Source: an uncultured Clostridia bacterium (GTDB lineage Bacteria; Bacillota; Clostridia; Christensenellales; CAG-314). Taken from it: 29,995 nt of DNA. The stretch's first letter is position 1. Every line of letters begins with the position of its first letter. The notes under the pieces are model-generated. The model made no database searches. It was not told where the DNA came from and worked only from the letters and a program-made list of their open reading frames with translations. The translations under genes and the position numbers were made by a program. Below, one piece after another: positions 1 to 7,322 of this stretch. The DNA lies in NCBI GenBank assembly GCA_934281515.1, contig CAKQXG010000011.1, forward strand, positions 1 through 29,995, given 5' to 3'.

Positions 1-201
1 GTATGGGCAAGATACTTTATCGGCGGTCGTAACGTTGAGCTGTTATGCAAACCGTTTTTATTTGTTCCGATGCCGCTTGCCTTGTTCCCCGTGGCGTACT
101 ACTTGTGTTGCGCTTTGTGGCTTTGCAATTGGTACGCTTTTGCGGCAATGTGTGTGTTCGGCGCGGCTCATATCACGGTTTCGTTTAAGTCGTTCAGGTA
201 G
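1..201 (+). CDS. C-terminal end of a membrane protein (5' truncated)
   Basis: The frame starting at base 1 is open for 66 codons and ends in TAG at 199-201. It begins VWARYFIGGRNVELL and continues into hydrophobic, aromatic-rich stretches (PLALFPVAYYLCCALWL, then WYAFAAMCVFGAA), ending SFKSFR. This looks like the last two transmembrane segments of an integral membrane protein whose start lies left of the window. The alternative overlapping frames give Arg/Cys-rich nonsense. No family can be named from this fragment, and nothing shows whether it is co-transcribed with the next gene 128 bases downstream. Confidence 0.5.
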   Translation, partial: VWARYFIGGRNVELLCKPFLFVPMPLALFPVAYYLCCALWLCNWYAFAAMCVFGAAHITVSFKSFR

Positions 202-248
202 CGTCACTTGCGCCGCCGTGTCGGCAAAAGCCTTGTACGTATGTAAAA

Positions 249-272
249 TTTGCATACATTAAATTATGCAAA
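249..272. promoter_or_regulatory. Inverted repeat upstream of DUF998 gene
   Basis: Arms TTTGCAT (249-255) and ATGCAAA (266-272) are perfect complements separated by 10 AT-rich bases. The site lies 58 bases before the DUF998 start. It has no following T-run, so it is not a terminator; spacing of about 1.7 helical turns between arm centres would suit a dimeric repressor. No convincing -35/-10 pair was seen beside it. Confidence 0.3.
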
Positions 273-329
273 CGGTCGGCAAATTGTTTGTTTTCGACTT
301 GCGTTTGCGACAAAATTACGGAGATGTTT

Positions 330-977
330 ATGAAAAAATCATTTTTGCAAATTCTCGGCTTGACCGGGGTATTCAGCTTTTTGTCGTATACTGCGGCGGT
401 GATATTTGCGCCGCTTTCCTATCTGGGGTACAATTGGCTTGCGCAGGCAGTCAGCGATTTAAGTGCGGCAAACGCTCCGTCGCTCGGCGCGTGGAACAGA
501 CTTACCGCCTTGTACAACGTATGCGAAACGCTGTGCGTAACCGTTGTTTGCGTCGGATTGCAAGGACAAAAAACTCGTTTGTTGCGTGTCGGCGTGTATT
601 TGTTCGCGGCAATGGAGTGGACTTCCGCCGTCGGCTACCGCATGTTTCCGCTGTCCGACAGCGGTATGGCAGGTACGTTTCAAGACGTATTGCACATGAT
701 TGTCACAGTCGCAGTGGTGCTGTTGTCTATTGCTTCGTTGACAATCGTCATTGTCGCGGGTTTTCGCGGCAAGTCTTGCCACAGTTACGGTATTTGCGCC
801 GCCGTTGCGCTTGCCATGATGTTGGTTGGTGCGCTGGGCACTGGTATTGTTCCTGCCGCCTACTTCGGAGTGGTGGAGCGTTTCAGCGTGTTTGCGGCAA
901 CGGGTTTCAATGCGGCGTTGGGCATACATTTGTTTTGCGGCGACAAAGCGCAGAATTGCGGCTTAGACTGTCGGTGA
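330..977 (+). CDS. DUF998-family integral membrane protein
   Basis: A 215-residue polytopic membrane protein of unknown biochemical role. It starts MKKSFLQILG and has about six hydrophobic segments. Features typical of DUF998 proteins are visible: the first-loop motif AVSDLSA followed by AP, a mid-protein QDVLHM before a helix, and PAAYFGVVERFSV near the last loop. Two in-frame ATGs lie at 324 and 330; ACGGAG at 318-323 abuts the first but is 6 bases from the second, so 330 is preferred. A longer frame from 288 adds Cys-rich sequence with no ribosome binding site. The gene stands 71 bases before the acetyltransferase on the same strand. Family assignment is from motif recognition only. Confidence 0.65.
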   Translation: MKKSFLQILGLTGVFSFLSYTAAVIFAPLSYLGYNWLAQAVSDLSAANAPSLGAWNRLTALYNVCETLCVTVVCVGLQGQKTRLLRVGVYLFAAMEWTSAVGYRMFPLSDSGMAGTFQDVLHMIVTVAVVLLSIASLTIVIVAGFRGKSCHSYGICAAVALAMMLVGALGTGIVPAAYFGVVERFSVFAATGFNAALGIHLFCGDKAQNCGLDCR

Positions 978-1048
978 CGCTTGTGGAAAATCCGACAAGT
1001 TTTTTAGAAAACAAAAGTTTATAATGGATGATTAAAGGAACAACTACA

Positions 1049-1705
1049 ATGAAAAACTATACAATAAAAGATAAAAACAACCAAACAATCGTCATCCGCA
1101 ACGAAAAGGAAAGCGACTACCGTGCTACGGAAAACCTTGTCAGAAATTCTTTCTGGAACGTTTATCGCCCCGGTTGCTCGGAACATTACGTGCTGCATTG
1201 CTACCGCAACGACCCCGACTTTGTGCCCGAGCTGGACTTTGTAATGGAACTTGACGGCAAACTTATCGGACAAGTTATATACGTTCGCTCGCACATAGAT
1301 TGCACCGACGGTACGCAAGTTCAGGCAATGACATTCGGTCCCATATGTATCGCGCCGGAGTACAAACGTCGTGGCTACGGCAAGGTTTTGCTGGACTACT
1401 CTATGCAAAAAGCCGCTGAAATCGGTGTGGGAGCACTGTTTATTACAGGCAATATCGACTTCTACGGAAAGAGCGGCTTTGTGCCGTCCAAGACGCTCGG
1501 TGTGCGCTATGCTGACGATCCCGAAGCCGACTACTTCTTGACAAAAGAGTTGCAAAAAGGCTTTTTAAGCGGCATAAGCGGTACATACAGTGACCCTAAC
1601 GGGTACTTTGTCGCGTCTGCCAATCCTGCCGCGTTCCGACAATACGAAGCTACTTTTCCGTATAAAGAGAAGCTTGTCTTACCGGGACAACTCTTCTCGG
1701 AATAG
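1049..1705 (+). CDS. GNAT-family N-acetyltransferase
   Basis: A 218-residue protein that should transfer an acetyl group from acetyl-CoA to an unknown small molecule or peptide. The N-terminal part reads as beta1/alpha1 of a GNAT fold (TIVIRNEKESDY, then ATENLVRNSF). The acetyl-CoA loop is visible as PICIAPEYKRRGYGKVLLDY, fitting the R/Q-x-x-G-x-G/A signature, and is followed by LFITGNIDFYGKSGF, a usual beta5 pattern in single-domain acetyltransferases that resemble the predicted acetyltransferase YhbS. ATG at 1049 is chosen over 1028 because AAAGGA lies 9 bases before it. The gene ends 31 bases before the hydrolase, so the two are probably co-transcribed. Substrate cannot be predicted. Confidence 0.8.
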   Translation: MKNYTIKDKNNQTIVIRNEKESDYRATENLVRNSFWNVYRPGCSEHYVLHCYRNDPDFVPELDFVMELDGKLIGQVIYVRSHIDCTDGTQVQAMTFGPICIAPEYKRRGYGKVLLDYSMQKAAEIGVGALFITGNIDFYGKSGFVPSKTLGVRYADDPEADYFLTKELQKGFLSGISGTYSDPNGYFVASANPAAFRQYEATFPYKEKLVLPGQLFSE

Positions 1706-1736
1706 TGAAAAAAATTGACAATTGACTGAGAATTTT

Positions 1737-2336
1737 ATGAAACGTATCGTAATTTACGTGCACGGCAAGGGCGGTAACGCCGACGAGTGCCGACACTACA
1801 ATACAATATTTGCCGACAGTGACGTTGTCGGCATGGACTACTCTTGTCAAACCCCGTGGGATGCCAAGGTCGAATTGCCTGCGCTGTTTGACAAGTTGAC
1901 AGGCGGCTACGACGGTGTGGTTATTGTTGCCAACAGCATAGGCGCATATTTTACGATGTGCGCTTTGTCCGACAAGCCTGTGGAACACGCCTACTTTGTC
2001 TCGCCCATCGTGGACATGGAACGCCTTATCCTGGATATGTGCGCTTGGGCAGGCGTTACCGAAACCGATCTTGCCAGGCGTGGCACAATCGACACAAACT
2101 TCGGCGAAACGCTGTCTATGCAATACCTTGCCTATGTACGTGCCAATCCGTACAAATGGACGGTCCCTACCGATGTGCATCTGACTGAGCTGTCCACAAT
2201 CACTTCGTTTTGCGACAAGGTCGGCGCAACGCTTACCATCATGCCCGACGGCGAACACTGGTTTCACACCGACGAGCAAATGACGTTTCTCGACAATTGG
2301 TTGACAAATCGACTCAAAAGCATGCGGCAAGGCTGA
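1737..2336 (+). CDS. Small alpha/beta-hydrolase (esterase-like)
   Basis: About 199 residues with an alpha/beta-hydrolase layout. It opens with KRIVIYVHGKGGN (the HG oxyanion region), has a nucleophile-elbow candidate VIVANSIGAYF in which the usual first glycine is Ala-Asn (A-N-S-I-G), and a catalytic-histidine candidate in PDGEHWFH near the C-terminus. This compact form resembles RBBP9/YdeN-like or BAAT-like hydrolases acting on esters or amides; no substrate is evident. Two starts are possible: TTG at 1722 and ATG at 1737. ATG is preferred because a weak GAG lies 6 bases upstream. It follows the acetyltransferase closely and is followed by a terminator at 2393. Confidence 0.7.
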   Translation: MKRIVIYVHGKGGNADECRHYNTIFADSDVVGMDYSCQTPWDAKVELPALFDKLTGGYDGVVIVANSIGAYFTMCALSDKPVEHAYFVSPIVDMERLILDMCAWAGVTETDLARRGTIDTNFGETLSMQYLAYVRANPYKWTVPTDVHLTELSTITSFCDKVGATLTIMPDGEHWFHTDEQMTFLDNWLTNRLKSMRQG

Positions 2337-2392
2337 TTTTTGTCGCTCCGAACGTTCAAAAAGCACTCAAACAAAACTATTCTGTTTCGCAC

Positions 2393-2425
2393 TGCAACAA
2401 TTTTGCCAAAAAGTGTTGCATTTTT
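2393..2425 (+). terminator. Rho-independent terminator after hydrolase
   Basis: TGCAACA (2393-2399) pairs with TGTTGCA (2414-2420). After an A/G mismatch the stem continues with TTTT/AAAA, with loop GCCA, and a T-run follows at 2421-2425. It closes the acetyltransferase-hydrolase unit. Confidence 0.65.
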
Positions 2426-2444
2426 GTCGAACATCGGGTATAAT
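2416..2444 (+). promoter_or_regulatory. Sigma-A promoter for beta-propeller-like lipoprotein
   Basis: TTGCAT (2416-2421), 17-base spacer, TATAAT (2439-2444). The -35 box is embedded in the right arm of the preceding terminator. The start codon is 85 bases downstream. Confidence 0.6.
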
Positions 2445-2528
2445 AAAAGCCTATGTAGCAATATAGTGTCCAAACATACTATTATGGTTGCGCCGTATTG
2501 TCAGTAGCAGATAAGGAGTACCTTAACA

Positions 2529-4010
2529 ATGTTTACGAAAAACAAAACCAAATTTGCAATTATCCTTGTGGCTTTGTGCCTGTGCCTTACCGTTGTGTTG
2601 GGCGCATGCAACAATGCAAAAGCTTTTACACCCGTCAAAACGGTTGCGGGCGAAGTGTCCGGTAACGGTGGCATCGCGGTAAGATACGGCGACTACATTT
2701 TCTACGTCAACGGTTACCAAAGCGACGCTACATCCGCCAACGACTACACCGACAGCAAGCGCGTAGGTTCCATCGTGCGCATTTCCGTTGAGGATCTCGA
2801 AGCGGCTATCGAAAAGACCACTCAAAAGAACAAGACAAGCTCTGTCATTTCTTCGGAAATTTCCAAACTTGTTGCCGAAAAGGCAGTCGTGGTGGTGCCC
2901 AACTTCTACTACAGTAACAACACTACCGAAACGGGTCTCAACGGTATCTACATCTTTGGCGGCAGACTGTACTACACAACTCCCAACGACGACCTTACCG
3001 CCGACGGTAGCAAATTGACAAGCGAACTGGTGCTCAAGAGTATCAACCTTGCCGATCCCGAAAAGACAGCGACTCGTCACTTTGTATTTACCGACAACTC
3101 CGCGCAAATTTTGCTTACGGAGCAATCGAACAAAGTTGTTGCAACCTACATCATGGGTAGCAAACTGTACAACCTTGACGTAGCCGACGGCAAGTCCACC
3201 GAGATCAAGTCGCACGAAGTCGACGAAGAAACCAAGGAAAACAAAGATTTGACCGTTTCCAACGTCAAGTACGACAAAAACGGTGACGGGCAATACACAG
3301 GTTTGTTCTTCACCGACGGCGACGGCAGCATTTGTCACATTGCCGCAGGCGCAAGCGACTACCAAGTGTATGTCACTAACCCCAAGAGCGAAGATGACAG
3401 CAAGACAAGCAGTCTGACCATCAAGAGCGTCAACGACGGCTACGTGTACTACACCAAAACTCCTGCCGACGGCAGCGACTACAACGTGTACCTTGCCAAC
3501 GGCGTAGTGGAACAAGGCAAAGACAAGATCTTCTGCACAGGCGGTAGCAGTCTCACTCTGTACGGCTATGGCGACAAAGTTATTTTTGTCCCTTCTGCAG
3601 TTACAGACGCGGAACAAAGTTACTACAATATCGTTGTAAAGGATAAGGACGGCAACAAGGATAACGATAAACCTTTACTTGTTCCTGCCAACAACGTGTA
3701 CAGCATCACGGTCAACCGTATCGAAGGCAAATATCTGTACTACACCGCAAACAGTGTCAACTACAAGCTTGACATCGACGCAGCACTTGTCACCGCACAG
3801 GAAACAGGTACGGTAATCGGCAAGAGCCTGTCCACAACGGCAACAGGTTGGTCCACTCCCGACGTACTCAATTTCACCATTGGCGAAGTTGTTCACAGCT
3901 ACGTGTTTACGCTTGCCAGCGGCAGTGTGTCTGTAGTCAAATTTGACGCCGCCAAGCAAACCAACAGCACATCGGCAACCATCACTCTTGCCGAGCAAAG
4001 CAAGGACTAG
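2529..4010 (+). CDS. Surface lipoprotein with DUF5050-like beta-propeller character
   Basis: A 493-residue secreted lipoprotein of unknown function. The signal peptide runs about residues 1-26 and ends in lipobox VLGAC, with lipidated Cys27. The mature part is a series of short beta-strand segments with Tyr-Tyr pairs and aspartate-rich turns (YGDYIFYVNG, GGRLYYTT, DGYVYYTKTP, EGKYLYYTANS). This pattern resembles the DUF5050/LRP1-like beta-propeller repeats found in many clostridial lipoproteins. No catalytic motif was seen. AAGGAG at 2513-2518 supports the ATG at 2529. The gene has its own promoter and terminator, so it is a single-gene unit. It may be a substrate-binding or sensory surface protein; that is inference. 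Confidence 0.7.
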   Translation: MFTKNKTKFAIILVALCLCLTVVLGACNNAKAFTPVKTVAGEVSGNGGIAVRYGDYIFYVNGYQSDATSANDYTDSKRVGSIVRISVEDLEAAIEKTTQKNKTSSVISSEISKLVAEKAVVVVPNFYYSNNTTETGLNGIYIFGGRLYYTTPNDDLTADGSKLTSELVLKSINLADPEKTATRHFVFTDNSAQILLTEQSNKVVATYIMGSKLYNLDVADGKSTEIKSHEVDEETKENKDLTVSNVKYDKNGDGQYTGLFFTDGDGSICHIAAGASDYQVYVTNPKSEDDSKTSSLTIKSVNDGYVYYTKTPADGSDYNVYLANGVVEQGKDKIFCTGGSSLTLYGYGDKVIFVPSAVTDAEQSYYNIVVKDKDGNKDNDKPLLVPANNVYSITVNRIEGKYLYYTANSVNYKLDIDAALVTAQETGTVIGKSLSTTATGWSTPDVLNFTIGEVVHSYVFTLASGSVSVVKFDAAKQTNSTSATITLAEQSKD

Positions 4011-4031
4011 TCAGACAAACTACCATCTACA

Positions 4032-4076
4032 CACCATCGTTCGGAACGTCCGTTCGATGGTGTTATTTTTTACTTT
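4032..4076 (+). terminator. Rho-independent terminator
   Basis: A 14-position stem from CACCATCG (4032) to CGATGGTG (ending 4062) with two T/T mismatches, an inner CGGA/TCCG segment and loop ACG, followed by a T-rich tract. It ends the 2529 transcript. Confidence 0.75.
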
Positions 4077-4116
4077 TCAATGGGTAAAGATTTAATAAAA
4101 AAAATTGTAAAACATA

Positions 4117-4145
4117 TTGAAATGACGTAGAAAACCTGTTATACT
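4117..4145 (+). promoter_or_regulatory. Sigma-A promoter for subtilase gene
   Basis: TTGAAA (4117-4122), 17-base spacer, TATACT (4140-4145). The leader of about 90 bases contains AAGGAGGG (4168-4175) just before a four-codon reading frame ATG-CTT-ATA-GGC-TAA (4177-4191), and a second ATG at 4207. Neither needs to be functional. Confidence 0.65.
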
Positions 4146-4243
4146 ATAATTACTCGATAATCTTTTTAAGGAGGGCATGCTTATAGGCTAAAAAGAAAAG
4201 AACACCATGGCAAATCTACAAATATTTTACAAGGAGAAAATCT

Positions 4244-6634
4244 ATGAACACGACTCGAAAGTTTTTTGTCCCGATTATTTTGACTATTTGCATTGCCTTT
4301 ATGATGTCCTGTTTCTTCAATTCTACACAACAGGTTGCATACGCCGTGGAGATGACCGACCTACAGGAACGGCAAGATGGCAAGGTGTATTGCACGGCTA
4401 CCATCGACGACGACTTTGCCGACGACAAAGTGTTGGTAGTGCTGGCAGACCAACCTGCTACACAAAATGCCGGTACGCATACCACATTGTCTGCAACGAT
4501 GTCGGCAAGTACATTTGCCGAAGTCGGTTGCACCGAAGTAACAAACCTTACACCGTACAGTAGCGCAATTGTTGACGAACACCTGGCTGAGCTATCTAAT
4601 CCTATCAGCACATTGTCACTAGAAACTAAATCCGAACATAAAGTAAACGTAGACAACTTCAAAAGGATAATCAGTTTAAAGTTGGCAAATCCCGGCAAAC
4701 AAAACGTGCTTGATGCTATAAAAAAATTAGAAAAGCGCAGTGATGTGCTTATGGCAGAACCAAATTATAGATGTTCATTTAGTACAGGAGTTAGTACTCA
4801 GACACCACTCAATTCAACAGACCCCGATGTGTGGAAACAGTGGGCGGTAAACAATATTAATTTGCCTGCAGCTTGGAGTAAGTCTACCGGGTCTCAACAA
4901 GTATTGGTCGGAGTTGTTGATTCAGGAATAGATTCTACTCACCCGGATTTAAGTCAAAATATCAATAGACTTTTGTCGAGAGATTGCAGTCAAAATCCAA
5001 TAGCTGTCGAAATGGATCCAACGGACCGTGTGGGGCATGGAACGCACGTGGCTGGAATAATCGGCGCAAATGGTAATAACGGAATTGGAATTGCTGGCGT
5101 ATGCTGGAATATTTCACTGGTTTCGTTAAAAATAGCAGATGCGAGCGGAACACCAGATATTCAATATGCTATTCGTGCCATAGACTATGCTGCTTCAAAA
5201 AACATTTCCATACTAAATTGTAGTTTTAGTGGTTCTGGTAGTTCACTTGCGATTAGAACTGCCATGGAAAACTTTACTGGACTAGTGGTTTGTGCCGCAG
5301 GAAATGACAATAGCGATAATGACATTTATCTTAGGTCACCATGTGGAAATAATGACCTAAATAACGTTATTTCAGTTGGGGCTATTAATCAGAATAATAA
5401 AAAATGGGCGTACTCCAACTATGGTGCTACCAAAGTTGATTTGTTTGCACCAGGAGACGGAATCTATAGTACATATCGTAACAATTATAAATATGAGAGC
5501 GGTACATCAATGGCCGCCCCACACGTTACGGGTGTTGCTGCATTGCTTTTGTCGCGCCATCCGGATATGTCAGCAGGAGTATTGAAAGCGAGCATTTTGG
5601 AAGGGGTAGATAAACTTCCTGATTTAAGCGGCTTATGTGTAACAGGCGGAAAACTCAATGCGGACATTGATTTGAAAATACTTAATACGTCCGTTGTTTC
5701 CAAAAGTGGAGACAAGTGGACGATAAGATTAACCAACCCAACGTCATCTACCAAAGAAATAATCTACAATTCCAAGATGTGCTACGAGAGCGACGCTAAA
5801 AATTGGACTAATTTTATTGACGTAAACACAGTGACATTGGCGGCAGGTAGTTCTCGTAACATAGTTATTACGGAGAGATTGTTAGCGACGCACATTGCTT
5901 TTAGTTACATAGATGAGGGGATGAGATATATTACCTATTCCGACAAATTAAATACCAATGGTACTTTAAGCAGTGGATTTGCAAAGGTTTACGCACATGA
6001 GTATCCGCCATTAAGTATAATCGGTAAAAACGGATCTACTTGGAAAATAAAAATAACAAATCCTTATTCTACAGGTCAGACAGTACAATACAATGCAAAG
6101 ATGTGTACGCTTGCCGATGCCGAGAATTGGAGCGGACTACAAGATATAAGATCTGTTTATATAAGTAAGGGTGGTAGTGCGATAGTCGACATTAGCGAGA
6201 ACTCGTTTGCTCCGGCTATTGCTGTAAGTTTTGTTATTGGGTCTAATCGAATTGTCAGATATGCAGACAATTTAAATACAAATACAACTATGACCTTGCA
6301 TAGAAACACCTTACCATTGTATATGGGACTTGCCAACAGCGGAAAAAGTGGTAGTGCGTGGAAAATAACAATTACAAACACAACTGCCCAAACTGTAACC
6401 GTGTACTACAATACAAAAATGTGTACAGAGGCGGATGCCAAAAATTGGACAAATCTACGGGATGTATCGAGTTTTACACTGGCGGCAGGAGCATCAAAAA
6501 CGGTTACCATTTCCGAACGTTTCTTGGCAACTTCCATTGCAATCAGTTTCTATTCCGGCAGTACACGGTACATTTCTTATGCAAATAGCCTGAATACAAG
6601 CGGTGGAATAAACGTAATGTATAACAAGGTTTAG
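4244..6634 (+). CDS. Secreted subtilisin-like (S8) serine protease with three C-terminal repeats
   Basis: A 796-residue exported protease. Residues 1-34 form a signal peptide (hydrophobic IILTICIAFMM, then AYA), and about 35-180 are an inhibitor-I9-like propeptide region ending MAEPNYR. The catalytic domain is about 195-475, with Asp226 in VVDSGID, His265 in HGTHVAG, oxyanion Asn354 in AAGND and Ser422 in GTSMAAPH, so it should be active. From 482 on there are three repeats of about 85-90 residues (starts near 486, 596 and 702), each with W-x-I-x-x-T-N, KMC, A-x-NW and LNT motifs; these may bind a surface or substrate. AAGGAG at 4231-4236 supports the start. Codons up to about base 4595 match the neighbours; from there to about 6450 they are clearly more AT-rich, suggesting a mosaic or acquired gene. 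A lipoprotein follows after 33 bases. Confidence 0.9.
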   Translation: MNTTRKFFVPIILTICIAFMMSCFFNSTQQVAYAVEMTDLQERQDGKVYCTATIDDDFADDKVLVVLADQPATQNAGTHTTLSATMSASTFAEVGCTEVTNLTPYSSAIVDEHLAELSNPISTLSLETKSEHKVNVDNFKRIISLKLANPGKQNVLDAIKKLEKRSDVLMAEPNYRCSFSTGVSTQTPLNSTDPDVWKQWAVNNINLPAAWSKSTGSQQVLVGVVDSGIDSTHPDLSQNINRLLSRDCSQNPIAVEMDPTDRVGHGTHVAGIIGANGNNGIGIAGVCWNISLVSLKIADASGTPDIQYAIRAIDYAASKNISILNCSFSGSGSSLAIRTAMENFTGLVVCAAGNDNSDNDIYLRSPCGNNDLNNVISVGAINQNNKKWAYSNYGATKVDLFAPGDGIYSTYRNNYKYESGTSMAAPHVTGVAALLLSRHPDMSAGVLKASILEGVDKLPDLSGLCVTGGKLNADIDLKILNTSVVSKSGDKWTIRLTNPTSSTKEIIYNSKMCYESDAKNWTNFIDVNTVTLAAGSSRNIVITERLLATHIAFSYIDEGMRYITYSDKLNTNGTLSSGFAKVYAHEYPPLSIIGKNGSTWKIKITNPYSTGQTVQYNAKMCTLADAENWSGLQDIRSVYISKGGSAIVDISENSFAPAIAVSFVIGSNRIVRYADNLNTNTTMTLHRNTLPLYMGLANSGKSGSAWKITITNTTAQTVTVYYNTKMCTEADAKNWTNLRDVSSFTLAAGASKTVTISERFLATSIAISFYSGSTRYISYANSLNTSGGINVMYNKV

Positions 6635-6667
6635 TAAAAAGCAAAGAAGTATAAAACGGAGGTTTCC

Positions 6668-7126
6668 ATGAAAAAGCGAACTACTTTTGTCGGTTTGACG
6701 GCGATAGTGCTATTGTTCACCATTTTCGTATTGTTAGGCTGCTCATCGATTAAGGGACTTACCGCAGCTCAATGTTATGAAATTCGTAACACGTATTTGC
6801 ATAACAAAGGGTTAAACTTGATTACCGGTATCGGTAGAATAAGGATAATCAGATATTTGGGAACTTATGAAGATAGAATCGCTGTAAAAATATATGATTC
6901 CAAATTACTCAAGTGGGACACGCTTTCGCAAGACGGTTTGACTGTCGGAGGGGTAAATGTAGGTGTAGAAAACGATTGTGAAGTCTTTATGTTGTATGTG
7001 CCGAAACAAAACGGTCAAAAAGAGAGTATCTACGCGCTGACAATTGCCTACGAGCAAGGTTTACTGACTCAATCCGACTTGGAAAAGATTGCAGAACTGG
7101 AGCGCGAGGCGACGCAAAGCAACTGA
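6668..7126 (+). CDS. Small hypothetical lipoprotein downstream of protease
   Basis: A 152-residue lipoprotein. The signal peptide ends in VLLGC, with lipidated Cys25. The mature part begins SSIKGLTAAQCYEIRN and ends with a helical IAYEQGLLTQSDLEKIAELE segment resembling C-termini of small clostridial secreted proteins of unknown role. CGGAGG lies 7 bases before the ATG. It starts 33 bases after the protease stop, has no intervening terminator and is followed by a good terminator, so it is probably co-expressed with the protease. A partner, inhibitor or immunity role is possible but unsupported by any motif. Confidence 0.7.
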   Translation: MKKRTTFVGLTAIVLLFTIFVLLGCSSIKGLTAAQCYEIRNTYLHNKGLNLITGIGRIRIIRYLGTYEDRIAVKIYDSKLLKWDTLSQDGLTVGGVNVGVENDCEVFMLYVPKQNGQKESIYALTIAYEQGLLTQSDLEKIAELEREATQSN

Positions 7127-7138
7127 ATAAAACCAACG

Positions 7139-7172
7139 GCGGCAGACCTCGGCGGTTTGCCGCTATTTTTTG
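7139..7172 (+). terminator. Rho-independent terminator of protease operon
   Basis: GCGGCAGACC (7139-7148) pairs with GGTTTGCCGC (7154-7163) through ten pairs with one G-T wobble. The loop is TCGGC, and TATTTTTT follows. Confidence 0.85.
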
Positions 7173-7182
7173 TTTCGGGAAG

Positions 7183-7211
7183 TTGACATTTGTTTTACAT
7201 TGTTTTACAAT
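7183..7211 (+). promoter_or_regulatory. Consensus sigma-A promoter of leuS
   Basis: TTGACA (7183-7188), 17-base spacer, TACAAT (7206-7211). The -10 box lies inside a perfect dyad. The leader to the leuS ATG is about 105 bases. Confidence 0.8.
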
Positions 7212-7215
7212 GTAA
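7195..7215. promoter_or_regulatory. Perfect 9-3-9 dyad overlapping the leuS -10 box
   Basis: TTACATTGT (7195-7203) and ACAATGTAA (7207-7215) are exact complements around TTT. The site covers the spacer end and the whole -10 hexamer, the usual place for a repressor operator. The TACA/TGTA ends recall BlaI/CopY-type or other winged-helix operators, but no regulator is assigned. Confidence 0.5.
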
Positions 7216-7322
7216 ATTGACAAAATATGTTGGCGCAGGCAATGCGGAACCAAACAAAGTTGTAGCCGTTTTTAGGTGTAAGCGTTTGTTGTAGGGTGGC
7301 GTTGCGCGACAAAGAGGTATAT

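Noticed and set aside
266..1024. 252-codon plus-strand frame overlapping the DUF998 gene
   Set aside because: It is Arg/Cys-rich, has no ribosome binding site and overlaps a credible membrane protein in another frame.
2523..3617. 364-codon minus-strand frame opposite the first lipoprotein
   Set aside because: It is Val/Cys-rich shadow sequence caused by GAC/GCC-rich codons on the plus strand.
7285..7318. T-box-like AGGGTGGC...GCGCG in the leuS leader
   Set aside because: The conserved ACC of the antiterminator bulge is replaced, and no specifier stem I or competing terminator fits in the ~105-base leader.
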